NCBI GenBank assembly: GCA_014378845.1
Contig: JACMNB010000020.1
Span: 1 to 34,388 of the forward strand
Length of the DNA stretch: 34,388 bases
DNA from: Methylotenera sp.
GTDB taxonomy: Bacteria > Pseudomonadota > Gammaproteobacteria > Burkholderiales > Methylophilaceae
Direction of reading: 5' to 3'
The notes under the pieces are model-generated. The model was not told the origin of the DNA. It saw only the letters and a list, made by a program, of their open reading frames with translations, and did no database searches. Below are positions 18,689 through 26,764 of this stretch, in pieces (positions within the stretch are counted from its first letter, which is position 1; each line of letters begins with the position of its first letter). The position numbers were made by a program, and so were the translations under genes.

Positions 18689-18708
18689 ACTCAAACAAGC
18701 GTTTGAGT
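18689..18708. promoter_or_regulatory. Perfect palindrome abutting the asd ribosome binding site
   Basis: ACTCAAACAAGCGTTTGAGT is a perfect 8+8 inverted repeat around AAGC, ending immediately before AAGGA of asd. It fits the published PsrA-type operator form (G/C)AAAC(N2-4)GTTT(G/C) known from TetR-family fatty-acid regulators. It could also act as an RNA hairpin that affects ribosome access. Which of these applies is not decidable here. Confidence 0.5.
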
Positions 18709-18733
18709 TATTTTTACTTATTTGTATTAAATT

Positions 18734-18789
18734 TAACGTTATTTTTAGTTTGATATTTTTAAATTAATTGTTTATTTAAATTAACGTTA
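18734..18789. repeat. Pair of TAACGTTA palindromes upstream of asd
   Basis: TAACGTTA occurs at 18734-18741 and 18782-18789, each in an AAATT(T)AACGTTATT context, 48 nt apart in the AT-rich spacer between the entericidin-like gene and asd. The second copy overlaps the entericidin stop codon. A paired operator is possible; chance is also possible in such AT-rich DNA. Confidence 0.35.
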
Positions 18790-18906
18790 TTGCGTCGATT
18801 TTTTTATCGCTTCGCCCGCTTTTTCAACGTCCTGACCAACGCCGTGTACCGTATTACAACCCGCTAGTACAAAGGCACAAATTAATAGTGCTATGATTTT
18901 ATTCAT
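18787..18906 (-). CDS. Entericidin-like small lipoprotein
   Basis: A 39-residue lipoprotein, too short for most ORF callers. It has an N-terminal hydrophobic signal and the lipobox LAGC with the lipidated cysteine at residue 17. The mature part is about 23 residues, with NTVHGVGQDVEKAGEAIKK, the hallmark pattern of the entericidin EcnA/EcnB family (CNTxxGxGxDVxxxGxAI). In E. coli the pair is a stress-linked antidote/toxin of the envelope; single homologues are common in proteobacteria and their role is not settled. AAGGA stands 7 nt upstream of the ATG. No partner gene was found next to it. A four-unit 22-nt tandem repeat fills the upstream region, which would hold its promoter. Confidence 0.85.
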   Translation of the reverse strand: MNKIIALLICAFVLAGCNTVHGVGQDVEKAGEAIKKSTQ

Positions 18907-18940
18907 AAAGTTTCCTTAAATTACGTTTAGATTTGAACGC

Positions 18941-19028
18941 TACTTGGTTTTAAATTAAAAGTTACTTGGTTCTGATTTAAAGATTACTTGGTTTTAAAAT
19001 AAAGTTTACTAGGTTCTAACTAAAAGTC
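18941..19028. repeat. Four tandem 22-nt units between yajQ and the entericidin gene
   Basis: TACTTGG, TACTTGG, TACTTGG and TACTAGG begin at 18941, 18963, 18985 and 19007, an exact period of 22. Units 1 and 3 share GGTTTTAAA, while units 2 and 4 share GGTTCT, pointing to duplication of a 44-nt pair. The array starts at the yajQ stop codon and ends 34 nt before the entericidin ATG. Confidence 0.85.
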
Positions 19029-19522
19029 TAGTCGCGAAAATTGCCAAATTGCAGCGGAAAATCCGTCACATTTTTCTTGCAAAACGCAATCGCCTCTTGC
19101 AGAAAATCACGCTTGGCACCATTTACGCGCACTTCTTCACCTTGAATGCTCGCTTGCACTTTCAGGCCAGAATCTTTAATCAATTTTGTAATGCGTTTAG
19201 CTAGTTCAGCATCAATGCCAGCCTTAATCTTAAGCTCTTGCTTGACTTTATTGCCGCCCATTTTTTGCACGTCTTTGTGCTCTAAACGCTTGGTCGAATC
19301 AGGTTCTTTTTTCTCCATCGCTGGCAGCAAAATATCTTTAATTTGATCGAGCTGAAAATCATTATCGCCATAAATGGTAATAATATTGTCCTTCTCGGTA
19401 AACTCCACCTTGGCTGCTGTGCCTTTAAAATCATAGCGATTGGTGATTTGTTTATCGGTTGTATCAATCGCGTTTTTGAGCGCGACTTTATCGACTTCAG
19501 AGCTGATATCAAAACTTGGCAT
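19028..19522 (-). CDS. yajQ: YajQ family cyclic di-GMP-binding protein
   Basis: A small cytosolic protein of 164 residues with two ferredoxin-like halves. It begins MPSFDISSEVDKVALKNAID and contains NRYDFKGTAAKVEF, LEHKDVQKMGGNKVKQELKIKAGID and SIQGEEVRVNGAKRDFLQEAI. It ends with the usual FPLQFGNFRD. YajQ binds nucleotides and RNA in E. coli, and a Xanthomonas homologue is a cyclic di-GMP effector; which applies here is unknown. AAGGA 5 nt upstream supports the ATG at 19522. It is flanked by a repeat on both sides, so it may be transcribed alone. Confidence 0.95.
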   Translation of the reverse strand: MPSFDISSEVDKVALKNAIDTTDKQITNRYDFKGTAAKVEFTEKDNIITIYGDNDFQLDQIKDILLPAMEKKEPDSTKRLEHKDVQKMGGNKVKQELKIKAGIDAELAKRITKLIKDSGLKVQASIQGEEVRVNGAKRDFLQEAIAFCKKNVTDFPLQFGNFRD

Positions 19523-19542
19523 AAAAATCCTTAAAATCTATT

Positions 19543-19697
19543 TTAGCCGCCGATGAACGCTGATACACGCGGATAAAAACAGATAAAAATTACAAAATTT
19601 AAACTTTTCTAAAATTATCAGCACAATAAATATTACAAGTTAATTGTCATATTTCAATCATTTAAATCTGCGTTTATCCGCGTTCATCTGCGGCTAA
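19543..19697. repeat. Inverted pair of GCCGC-GATGAACGC repeats between ppnP and yajQ
   Basis: The left arm TTAGCCGCCGATGAACGC (from 19543) and the right arm GCGTTCATCTGCGGCTAA (ending 19697) are reverse complements except for one base. The match continues through GGATAAA and CAGAT. The left arm has about 9 extra bases. The AT-rich core between the arms is about 80 nt. The arms are of a type often dispersed in proteobacterial genomes. Confidence 0.75.
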
Positions 19698-19700
19698 TAA

Positions 19701-20012
19701 TTACTCGAAATGGCAGACATAATCTACCATCTCTAAAACCTCAATATCAAATGATGAGTTGCCTGGCACGGTAAATTTTTCGCCCGCGCTGTAGGTTTTC
19801 CAGCTTTCTTCGCCTTTTAACCGCACTTTACAGCTACCTAAATTAATTTCCATTAACTCGGGCGCGGCGGTATTAAAAGTTAAACTACTTGGGAAAATCA
19901 CGCCAATTGTGCTGCGCGTGCCGTTTGGCAGTAAAACGGTATGACTGACGCATTTACCATCAAAATACACATTGGCTTTTTTCTTTACACTTACATTGTC
20001 AAACTGTGCCAT
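19701..20012 (-). CDS. ppnP: Pyrimidine/purine nucleoside phosphorylase
   Basis: A cupin-fold protein of 103 residues of the PpnP (YaiE, DUF1255) family. In E. coli it phosphorolyses several ribonucleosides to base and ribose-1-phosphate. Visible pattern: [36 protein letters not shown], and the C-terminal [16 protein letters not shown]...YVCHFE. Length is close to the family norm of about 95-105. It lies alone between leuB and a repeat pair, probably a single-gene unit. Confidence 0.92.
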   Translation of the reverse strand: MAQFDNVSVKKKANVYFDGKCVSHTVLLPNGTRSTIGVIFPSSLTFNTAAPELMEINLGSCKVRLKGEESWKTYSAGEKFTVPGNSSFDIEVLEMVDYVCHFE

Positions 20013-20078
20013 TTTATATCCTCAAATTTATAGTCAGTATTTATTTTAATCAATATTTTATTTAACAAGGTCAATTAT

Positions 20079-21146
20079 TTACATTGCGGCAACGATTTGG
20101 TCGCCCATTTCAGAACATGATACGCGTTTCGTGCCTTCTTCAAAAATATCACCGGTGCGATAACCCGCTGCCAATACTTTTTTCACTGCGTTTTCAATAC
20201 GTTGCGCGGCCGCTTCGTTATCGAAAGTGTAACGCAACATCATGGCGGTAGAAAGTATGGTCGCAATTGGATTAGCCAAGTTTTTGCCCGCAATGTCAGG
20301 CGCAGACCCGTGTGAAGGCTCGTACATGCCTTTTTTGGTTTCGTTCAAACTGGCTGAAGCCAACATGCCGATGGAGCCCGTAAGCATGGACGCTTCATCG
20401 CTCAGAATGTCGCCAAAAATATTGCCTGTGACGATGACATCAAACTGTTTTGGGTTGCGAATCAACTGCATCGCCGCGTTATCCACGTACATGTGCGTTA
20501 GCGCGACTTCTGGATATTCGCTGGCGACATCAATGACGATTTCTTTCCAGAATTCGGTGGTTTCTAGCACGTTGGCTTTATCCACAGAACACAATTTTTT
20601 CTTACGTTTCATAGCGATATCAAATGCCACATGCGCAATACGGCGCACTTCAGATTCCTTATAAATCATGGTGTTAAAGCCTTCGCGCTCACCACTTTCA
20701 CCTACGCGAATGCCGCGCGGCTGACCAAAATACACGTCGCCAGTCAGCTCGCGCACAATCATAATATCTAAGCCAGACACCACTTCTGGCTTGAGTGTTG
20801 AAGCGTTCACCAGCTCAGGATACAGAACCGCAGGACGCAAGTTTGCAAACAAACCCATGTCTTTACGCATGGCAAGTAAACCGCCGTGCTCAGGCCGTAA
20901 ATGACGTGGCAATTTATCGTATTTCGGCCCGCCAACTGCGCCTAGCAACACGGCGTCGGCCTCATGACAAACTTTTTGTGTATGTTCTGGGTACGGGTGA
21001 CCATGCAAATCATAGGCAGCGCCGCCAATCGGCGCTTCGGTAAACTCAAACGGCATGCCTTCCGCCTTTAATACGTTTAACACGCGCATGGCTTGTGCCA
21101 TGATTTCAATACCAATGCCATCACCTGGCAATACTGCGATTTTCAT
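20079..21146 (-). CDS. leuB: 3-isopropylmalate dehydrogenase
   Basis: Oxidatively decarboxylates 3-isopropylmalate in leucine synthesis. Together with LeuCD it can also process methylmalate from the citramalate route. It begins [15 protein letters not shown]. It shows [11 protein letters not shown], the substrate-binding [47 protein letters not shown] and the metal-binding [36 protein letters not shown] signature completes the pattern. Length is 355 residues. AAGGAAA precedes the ATG. The gene is last in the leuC-leuD-leuB order and is separated from leuD by a repeat-filled gap of 136 nt. Confidence 0.97.
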   Translation of the reverse strand: MKIAVLPGDGIGIEIMAQAMRVLNVLKAEGMPFEFTEAPIGGAAYDLHGHPYPEHTQKVCHEADAVLLGAVGGPKYDKLPRHLRPEHGGLLAMRKDMGLFANLRPAVLYPELVNASTLKPEVVSGLDIMIVRELTGDVYFGQPRGIRVGESGEREGFNTMIYKESEVRRIAHVAFDIAMKRKKKLCSVDKANVLETTEFWKEIVIDVASEYPEVALTHMYVDNAAMQLIRNPKQFDVIVTGNIFGDILSDEASMLTGSIGMLASASLNETKKGMYEPSHGSAPDIAGKNLANPIATILSTAMMLRYTFDNEAAAQRIENAVKKVLAAGYRTGDIFEEGTKRVSCSEMGDQIVAAM

Positions 21147-21185
21147 TCAATTTTCCTTAAAAATTAATAACTTCAAGCTTTCAAT

Positions 21186-21273
21186 CCCCTCTGCCCTTGT
21201 GGGAGAGGGTTAGGGAAAGGGGTAGTTTTTCAATTCCCACCATTTCCCCAACCTTACCCACCGAGGAGGAGGA
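21186..21273. repeat. CCCTCTGCCC/GGGAGAGGG dispersed repeat between leuD and leuB
   Basis: CCCCTCTGCCC, TTGT, GGGAGAGGG, then TTAGGGAAAGGGG form one hairpin-capable half (21186-21222). A degenerate inverted copy (CCCACC...CCCAACCTTACCCACCGAGGAGGAGG) follows to 21273. It is related to the element at 3271-3323. Confidence 0.65.
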
Positions 21274-21282
21274 AGTTATTTT

Positions 21283-21921
21283 TTATGTGAATAGCCAAGG
21301 TTGCGTAGCTTGATGTTTTGTTTCAAACTTTTTAATCGCATCCGCGTGCATCAGCGTTAAACCAATTTCATCTAAACCATTCAGCAGATTATGTTTAGAC
21401 GTCGCGTTGATTTCAAAGCCAAAAGTCTCGCCCGATGGTAACGTAACCGTTTGCGAAGGTAAATCGACGCTTAAGCTATAACCCATATTGGCTTCACATT
21501 CGTTGAATAATTTATCAACCATTGCATGGCTGGCAACGATTGGCAGCATGCCATTTTTGTAGCAATTGCCAAAGAAAATATCGGCGAAGCTTGGTGCAAT
21601 AATCACGCGAAAGCCGAAATCCTCAATCGCCCATGGCGCGTGTTCACGGCTTGAGCCGCAACCAAAATTTTCGCGCGCCAGCATGATTTGTGCACCTTTA
21701 TAGCGCGGCTGGTTTAACACGAAATCTTCGTTAAGCGGCCTATTAGTACAATCCATACCTGGTTCACCGTGGTCTTTATAGCGCCACTCATCAAACAAAT
21801 ACGGGCCAAAACCACTGCGCTTGATACTTTTTAAAAATTGTTTTGGAATAATCGCGTCGGTATCAATATTGGCGCGGTCTATCGGGGCTGCCAAGCCTGT
21901 TAATGTGGTAAATGCTTTCAT
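21283..21921 (-). CDS. leuD: 3-isopropylmalate dehydratase small subunit
   Basis: The small subunit of isopropylmalate isomerase, paired with LeuC. In 212 residues it shows [27 protein letters not shown], and the swivel-domain signature [41 protein letters not shown] and [17 protein letters not shown] follow. The start is the ATG at 21921 behind AAGGAAAA. The frame stays open further upstream, but those 24 codons are encoded by a dispersed repeat (translated SFDKLRTND) and are not part of the protein. It sits between leuC and leuB. Confidence 0.97.
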   Translation of the reverse strand: MKAFTTLTGLAAPIDRANIDTDAIIPKQFLKSIKRSGFGPYLFDEWRYKDHGEPGMDCTNRPLNEDFVLNQPRYKGAQIMLARENFGCGSSREHAPWAIEDFGFRVIIAPSFADIFFGNCYKNGMLPIVASHAMVDKLFNECEANMGYSLSVDLPSQTVTLPSGETFGFEINATSKHNLLNGLDEIGLTLMHADAIKKFETKHQATQPWLFT

Positions 21922-21942
21922 TTTTTTCCTAAACCTTACATC

Positions 21943-22017
21943 GTTTGTCCTGAGCTTGTCGAAGGACTTGTTATAGCGTGCTAGCAAATTCACCCTTCGA
22001 CAAGTTTAGGGCGAACG
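21943..22017. repeat. GTCCTGAGCTTGTCGAAGGA repeat, inverted pair between leuC and leuD
   Basis: The left arm contains GTCCTGAGCTTGTCGAAGGA (about 21946-21965), and an inverted copy (CCTTCGACAAGTTTAGGGCG, about 21994-22013) follows after a 28-nt spacer. This family is very widespread in proteobacterial intergenic DNA and is often mistranslated as FDKLRTN. Confidence 0.8.
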
Positions 22018-22040
22018 GGACATATTTTACAATCTACAAT

Positions 22041-23462
22041 CTACAAACTACGCACGTCAACAAAATGGCCGGCAATTGCCGCCGCCACCGCCATCGCTGG
22101 GCTGACTAAGTGCGTGCGGCCACCTTGGCCTTGGCGACCTTCAAAATTGCGGTTAGATGTCGATGCACAACGTTCACCTGGGCTAAGTCTATCGGCGTTC
22201 ATGGCCAAGCACATGCTACAACCTGGCTCGCGCCATTCAAAGCCTGCATCCAAGAAAATTTTATCTAAACCTTCCTCTTCGGCTTGACGTTTCACCATGC
22301 CAGAGCCTGGCACCACCATTGCCAATTGAATAGAACCAGCCACTTTTTTACCTTTGGCCACCACGGCGGCAGCGCGCAAATCTTCAATGCGTGAGTTAGT
22401 ACAAGAGCCAATAAATATCTTGTCCAATTTAATCTCATCTATCGGCGTATTGGCAGTTAAGCCCATGTATTTAAGAGCATTTTCAATGCTGGTACGTTTA
22501 GTTGCATCTTTCTCATTAGCTGGATCTGGCACACGCCCACCAATTGGCAACACTTGTTCTGGCGATGTGCCCCAAGTGACTTGCGGGGCAATTTCTGCGC
22601 CTTTAAGCTCAACTACGCTATCAAATTTTGCGTCAGCATCACTGTTTAAGGTGCCCCAATAGGCAGTCGCTTTATCCCAATTTGCGCCTTTTGGTGCGTA
22701 TTGACGACCGTTTAGGTATTCGGCTGTTTTGCTGTCTGGTGCGATAATGCCTGCGCGCGCGCCTGCTTCAATCGCCATATTGCATACCGTCATGCGGCCT
22801 TCCATCGAAAGCGCGCGAATCACTTCGCCGCCGAACTCAATAGCAAACCCATTGCCGCCAGCGGTGCCAATTTTGCCGATAATGGCTAAAGCCACGTCTT
22901 TAGCAGTAATGCCAGCGCCTAATTTGCCATCTACACGCACCAACATATTTTTAGATTTTTTCGCAATCAAAGTTTGCGTGGCTAAAACGTGTTCCACTTC
23001 TGATGTACCAATACCATGCGCCAAGGCACCAAATGCGCCGTGAGTAGAGGTGTGGCTATCGCCGCACACTACTGTCATGCCAGGCAAAGTCGTGCCTTGT
23101 TCTGGCCCAATCACATGAATAATGCCTTGGTTAGCGTGCTTAAACGGAAAGTAAACCAGCGCGCCTGTTTCTTTAATATTGGTATCTAGCGTTTCCACTT
23201 GCAAGCGCGAAATCGGATCTTCAATGCCTTTTGCCCAATCTTTAGTTGGCGTGTTGTGATCAGGGTTGGCCACAATCGTGTCCGCACGCCAAGGCTTACG
23301 GCCAGCCAAGCGCAAGCCTTCAAACGCTTGCGGGCTGGTCACTTCGTGCACCAAATGTCGGTCGATATAAATGAGGCTGGTGCCGTCAATATCCACATGC
23401 ACCACATGCGAATCCCATAATTTATCGTAAAGCGTTTTTGCTGTTGAATTGCCTACTGCCAT
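22041..23462 (-). CDS. leuC: 3-isopropylmalate dehydratase large subunit
   Basis: An aconitase-family Fe-S subunit that isomerises 2- to 3-isopropylmalate and, in the citramalate route, citramalate to methylmalate. Visible features: [48 protein letters not shown], and the cluster cysteines in [15 protein letters not shown] and [30 protein letters not shown] closes the pattern. Length is 473 residues. AAAGGAAA precedes the ATG, directly behind a duplicated 12-nt motif. The gene follows cimA by 91 nt. Confidence 0.97.
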   Translation of the reverse strand: MAVGNSTAKTLYDKLWDSHVVHVDIDGTSLIYIDRHLVHEVTSPQAFEGLRLAGRKPWRADTIVANPDHNTPTKDWAKGIEDPISRLQVETLDTNIKETGALVYFPFKHANQGIIHVIGPEQGTTLPGMTVVCGDSHTSTHGAFGALAHGIGTSEVEHVLATQTLIAKKSKNMLVRVDGKLGAGITAKDVALAIIGKIGTAGGNGFAIEFGGEVIRALSMEGRMTVCNMAIEAGARAGIIAPDSKTAEYLNGRQYAPKGANWDKATAYWGTLNSDADAKFDSVVELKGAEIAPQVTWGTSPEQVLPIGGRVPDPANEKDATKRTSIENALKYMGLTANTPIDEIKLDKIFIGSCTNSRIEDLRAAAVVAKGKKVAGSIQLAMVVPGSGMVKRQAEEEGLDKIFLDAGFEWREPGCSMCLAMNADRLSPGERCASTSNRNFEGRQGQGGRTHLVSPAMAVAAAIAGHFVDVRSL

Positions 23463-23470
23463 GGTGTTTC

Positions 23471-23494
23471 CTTTAACTTAAACTTTAACTTAAA
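23471..23494. repeat. 12-nt tandem duplication in the leuC leader
   Basis: CTTTAACTTAAA occurs twice in direct succession (23471-23482, 23483-23494), immediately upstream of the leuC ribosome binding site on the minus strand. Confidence 0.7.
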
Positions 23495-23553
23495 TTTTTT
23501 CTTAAAACTTTATCTTCAAACTTTTATAGTAACTTTTTACTTAATTCAAAAGC

Positions 23554-25176
23554 TTACGCTGCTGCTTTGTTTTCTGCAATTTGTACGTCCGTCAGCAACT
23601 TGTATTCAATCGCATCGCTTAAGGCGCGCCACGAGGCATCAATAATGTCGGTCGATACGCCGATGGTCGTCCAAGTTCTATTTTGATCAGCCGATTCAAT
23701 CAACACGCGCACTTTGGCGGCGGTCGCTTGATCTGAATCCAATACGCGTACTTTGTAATCCACCAGTTTAACTTCTGCAATTTGCGGATAAAAGCGCTCC
23801 AGCGCCTTGCGTATGGCTTTGTCCAGCGCGTTCACTGGGCCATCGCCTTCTGCGGTTACCGCTTCAAATTGATTATTGACCGTGATATTAACGTGGGCCA
23901 CCGCATTATTGCTGCGATTTTCTGCGTATTCTTGTACGCTCACTTTGTAATCATTGAGTACAAAAAATGGCTCAAATCGGCCCAACAATTTGTGAATCAG
24001 CAAATCAAAAGAAGACTCAGCGCTTTCAAATTGGTAACCATCATTTTCTAACAATTTTAGATGCGCCAAAATACGCTTGGTTTCAAGCGAATCCTTGGTT
24101 AAGCTTGCATCAACCGCATTAATTTTGGCTAACAGCGCAGTGCGCCCCGCCACTTCACTCACCAAAATATGGCGACTATTACCGACTAGCGCGGGATTAA
24201 TATGCTCATACGAAATCGGGTTTTTAGCTACCGCATCAATATGCATGCCGCCTTTGTGGGCAAACGCATCATGCCCAACATAAGCCGCTTTATCGTTAAA
24301 AGCCATATTCGCCACTTCACTCACAAAACGCGCGGCACTCGCCAAATCCGCCATGTTTTCTTGCGGAATGCAGCTTAAGCCCAATTTCAATTGCACGTTA
24401 GGAATAATCGAACATAAATTGGCATTGCCGCAGCGCTCGCCAATGCCGTTAATCGTGCCTTGCACTTGTACCGCACCTGCTTTAATCGCGGCAACTGAGT
24501 TCGCTACTGCCATTTCGCAATCGTTATGGCAGTGAATGCCAACCTGAACTTTAAAACGCAGAGCCACTCGTTGCGTGATGGCAAATACTTCGTCAGGAAA
24601 ACTGCCGCCGTTGGTATCGCACAAACATAAAACGTCTGCACCTGCATCTGCGGCCGCTTGTAGCGATTTCAAAGCATATTCTGCGTTAGCCTTGTAGCCA
24701 TCAAAAAAGTGTTCTGCATCAAACACCACTTCTTTGCCATTGCTCTTTAAAAATGCAATGCTATCGCCAATCATGGCTAAATTTTCATCCAAAGTGGTGC
24801 GTAAAATCTCGATGACTTGGTAATCCCAACTTTTGCCAAAAATCGCTACCGCTTCGGTTTTGGCTAATAATAACGATTGCAAATTATTGTCTGCAGCCGC
24901 ACTAATATTGGGTTTGCGCGTTGCGCCGAAGGCAATAATTTTGGCGTGCTTTAATTTAAGCGCACGCACGCGCTCAAAAAACACCAAATCTTTTGGGTTC
25001 GATCCTGGGTTGCCCGCTTCAATATAACCAATCCCTAGGGCGTCTAGACGCTCGACAATTTTCAGCTTATCTTCTACCGTAAACGACACGCCTTGCGCCT
25101 GCGCGCCATCGCGCAAGGTAGAATCATAGGCTGTGATATTTTTTTGCAGCAATTTCAACGTTAAGTTTTCTCTCAT
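23554..25176 (-). CDS. cimA: (R)-citramalate synthase
   Basis: Condenses pyruvate and acetyl-CoA to citramalate, giving 2-oxobutyrate for isoleucine without threonine. It is a 540-residue DRE-TIM enzyme of the CimA/LeuA family. Visible features: YDSTLRDGAQAQGVSFTVEDKLKI near the start, YIEAGNPGSNPKD, CDTNGG, GIHCHNDCEMAVANS and GTINGIGERCGNANL. The communication part has HKGGMHIDAV and VSEVAGRTAL, and a C-terminal regulatory domain follows from about 395. The GNPGSNPKD segment and total length fit CimA rather than LeuA. No LeuA is in the window. There is no clear ribosome binding site before the ATG because a dispersed palindrome ends 10 nt upstream; a TTG a few codons later is an alternative start. 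Confidence 0.93.
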   Translation of the reverse strand: MRENLTLKLLQKNITAYDSTLRDGAQAQGVSFTVEDKLKIVERLDALGIGYIEAGNPGSNPKDLVFFERVRALKLKHAKIIAFGATRKPNISAAADNNLQSLLLAKTEAVAIFGKSWDYQVIEILRTTLDENLAMIGDSIAFLKSNGKEVVFDAEHFFDGYKANAEYALKSLQAAADAGADVLCLCDTNGGSFPDEVFAITQRVALRFKVQVGIHCHNDCEMAVANSVAAIKAGAVQVQGTINGIGERCGNANLCSIIPNVQLKLGLSCIPQENMADLASAARFVSEVANMAFNDKAAYVGHDAFAHKGGMHIDAVAKNPISYEHINPALVGNSRHILVSEVAGRTALLAKINAVDASLTKDSLETKRILAHLKLLENDGYQFESAESSFDLLIHKLLGRFEPFFVLNDYKVSVQEYAENRSNNAVAHVNITVNNQFEAVTAEGDGPVNALDKAIRKALERFYPQIAEVKLVDYKVRVLDSDQATAAKVRVLIESADQNRTWTTIGVSTDIIDASWRALSDAIEYKLLTDVQIAENKAAA

Positions 25177-25185
25177 TTTTTAAAT

Positions 25186-25258
25186 CGTCATTCCCGCGAA
25201 AGCGGGAATCCATTTTAATATAAGGCCTTAATGGATTCCGCTTTCGCAAGGATGAGGT
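25186..25258. repeat. dRS3-like repeat (ATTCCC-N8-GGGAAT) between argG and cimA
   Basis: The core ATTCCCGCGAAAGCGGGAAT (25190-25209) is a perfect hairpin of the form known as dRS3 in Neisseria and common in other betaproteobacteria. A decayed inverted copy (TGGATTCCGCTTTCGCAAGG, 25233-25252) forms a larger stem with it. It fills the whole gap between the argG stop and the cimA start. Confidence 0.8.
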
Positions 25259-25262
25259 GGCG

Positions 25263-26486
25263 CTATTTTTTCCGATTATGCAAATTCGCCGCGATACGCA
25301 TTCTAAGCGCGTTAAGCTTAATAAAACCGCCAGCATCACGTTGGTCGTAAGCACCTTTATCATCTTCAAAGGTTGCGATGCTGGAATCAAACAAACTGTC
25401 AGTTTTGCTATCGCGCCCCGCCACAATCACGTTGCCTTTGTACAATTTAAGCCGCACCCAGCCATTCACCGACTTTTGCGTGTGGTCAATGAGTGTTTGC
25501 AGCGCCAAGCGTTCAGGACTCCACCAATAACCGTTATAAATCATGCTGGCATAACGTGGCATTAAATCGTCTTTTAAATGCGCCACTTCACGGTCTAATG
25601 TAATGCTTTCAATGGCGCGATGCGCTTTGAGCATAATCGTGCCGCCCGGCGTTTCATAGCAACCGCGCGACTTCATGCCCACATAACGATTTTCCACCAA
25701 ATCTAATCGGCCAATACCGTGCTTGCCGCCGAGTTTATTTAAGTGCGCTAACAAATCATGTGGCTTCATGACTTCGCCGTTTAGCGACACTGGGTCGCCA
25801 TTGACATATTCAATATCCAAATATTCTGCTGCATCTGGCGCGGCTTCTGGCGAAACTGTCCAACGCCACATGCTGTCTTCCGCCTCGGCTGCTGGGTCTT
25901 CTAAATGACGCCCTTCAAAGCTAATGTGCAACAAATTTGCGTCCATGCTGTATGGGCTGCCGCCTTGCTTGTGCTTCATATCAACAGGAATACCGTGCTT
26001 TTGCGCGTAATTCATCAGCTTTTCACGGCTTAGCAAATCCCATTCGCGCCAAGGCGCAATAATGTGAATATTCGGGTTTAGCGCATAGGCGCCCAGCTCA
26101 AAACGCACTTGGTCATTACCTTTGCCAGTCGCGCCGTGTGAAATCGCATCGGCATTGGTTTCTGCGGCAATTTCAATTAAACGCTTGGCAATTAAAGGCC
26201 GTGCGATTGAAGTGCCTAGCAAGTACTCGCCTTCGTAGACCGTATTAGCGCGGAACATCGGAAACACAAAATCGCGCACAAACTCTTCGCGCAAATCGTC
26301 TATATAAATCTCTTTAACGCCAGCAGACTTGGCTTTGGCCCGCGCAGGTTCCAGCTCTTCACCTTGACCTAAATCAGCGGTAAACGTTACCACTTCGCAT
26401 TGGTACTCATCTTGCAGCCACTTCAAAATAACCGAAGTATCTAAACCACCGGAATAAGCGAGAACTACTTTTTTGATATTGCTCAT
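25263..26486 (-). CDS. argG: Argininosuccinate synthase
   Basis: Joins citrulline and aspartate using ATP in arginine synthesis. The ATP pyrophosphatase loop [17 protein letters not shown] is at residues 8-24. [43 protein letters not shown] and the C-terminal [17 protein letters not shown] and ETPGG follow. Length is 407 residues from the ATG at 26486. The open frame extends 17 codons further into a dispersed repeat and is not conserved. It belongs to the argD-argF-argG run, with argF 278 nt upstream across two repeat elements. Confidence 0.97.
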   Translation of the reverse strand: MSNIKKVVLAYSGGLDTSVILKWLQDEYQCEVVTFTADLGQGEELEPARAKAKSAGVKEIYIDDLREEFVRDFVFPMFRANTVYEGEYLLGTSIARPLIAKRLIEIAAETNADAISHGATGKGNDQVRFELGAYALNPNIHIIAPWREWDLLSREKLMNYAQKHGIPVDMKHKQGGSPYSMDANLLHISFEGRHLEDPAAEAEDSMWRWTVSPEAAPDAAEYLDIEYVNGDPVSLNGEVMKPHDLLAHLNKLGGKHGIGRLDLVENRYVGMKSRGCYETPGGTIMLKAHRAIESITLDREVAHLKDDLMPRYASMIYNGYWWSPERLALQTLIDHTQKSVNGWVRLKLYKGNVIVAGRDSKTDSLFDSSIATFEDDKGAYDQRDAGGFIKLNALRMRIAANLHNRKK

Positions 26487-26503
26487 AATTTCTAAAAACC
26501 TTC

Positions 26504-26587
26504 TTGTAAGGTGGTTTAGGCGAAAGCCGTAACCCACAATTTTTCAACTCTTGACGGTGGGTTACGCTACGCTAACCCACCCTACAA
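26504..26587. repeat. GGTGGGTTA-type palindromic repeat upstream of argG
   Basis: GTGGGTTA-CGCTACGC-TAACCCAC is a perfect hairpin. A second weaker hairpin (GGTTTAGGC-GAAA-GCCGTAACC) lies beside it. The outer ends TTGTAAGGTGG and CCACCCTACAA are inverted. On the minus strand it begins GTAGGGTGG, similar to the repeat at 1738-1796. This family is frequent in proteobacterial genomes. Confidence 0.75.
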
Positions 26588-26603
26588 CTGCTTAATTCAA
26601 AAT

Positions 26604-26753
26604 CCACCACAGAAGCACAGAGAAACCCTGAAACCCATCTAAGCCACCTAATTTATACCAACTAAATTGGGTTATGTTTTTCTCTGTGCCTCTGTGCCTC
26701 TGTGCCTCTGTGCCTCTGTGCCTCTGTGCCTCTGTGCCTCTGTGCCTCTGTGG
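26604..26753. repeat. CTCTGTGC octamer array with a short inverted partner
   Basis: Nine tandem 8-nt units run from 26682 to 26753: eight exact CTCTGTGC, the last CTCTGTGG. A short inverted copy (CCACAGAAGCACAGAGAAA, from 26606) lies 58 nt away. The tract is directly downstream of argF. Its accidental translation (repeated QRHRGTEA) gives an 81-residue minus-strand frame that is not a real gene. Simple arrays of this kind can vary in copy number. Confidence 0.85.
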
Positions 26754-26764
26754 TGAAAAGTTTT

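Noticed and set aside
18941-19028. Short CRISPR array
   Set aside because: The 22-nt units are contiguous, without unique spacers, and there are no cas genes.
19282-19512. 76-residue minus-strand frame overlapping yajQ
   Set aside because: Same-strand alternative frame of a conserved gene with no recognisable product.
21922-21993. 24-codon N-terminal extension of leuD
   Set aside because: Encoded by a dispersed repeat (translated SFDKLRTND); a good ribosome binding site supports the internal ATG at 21921.
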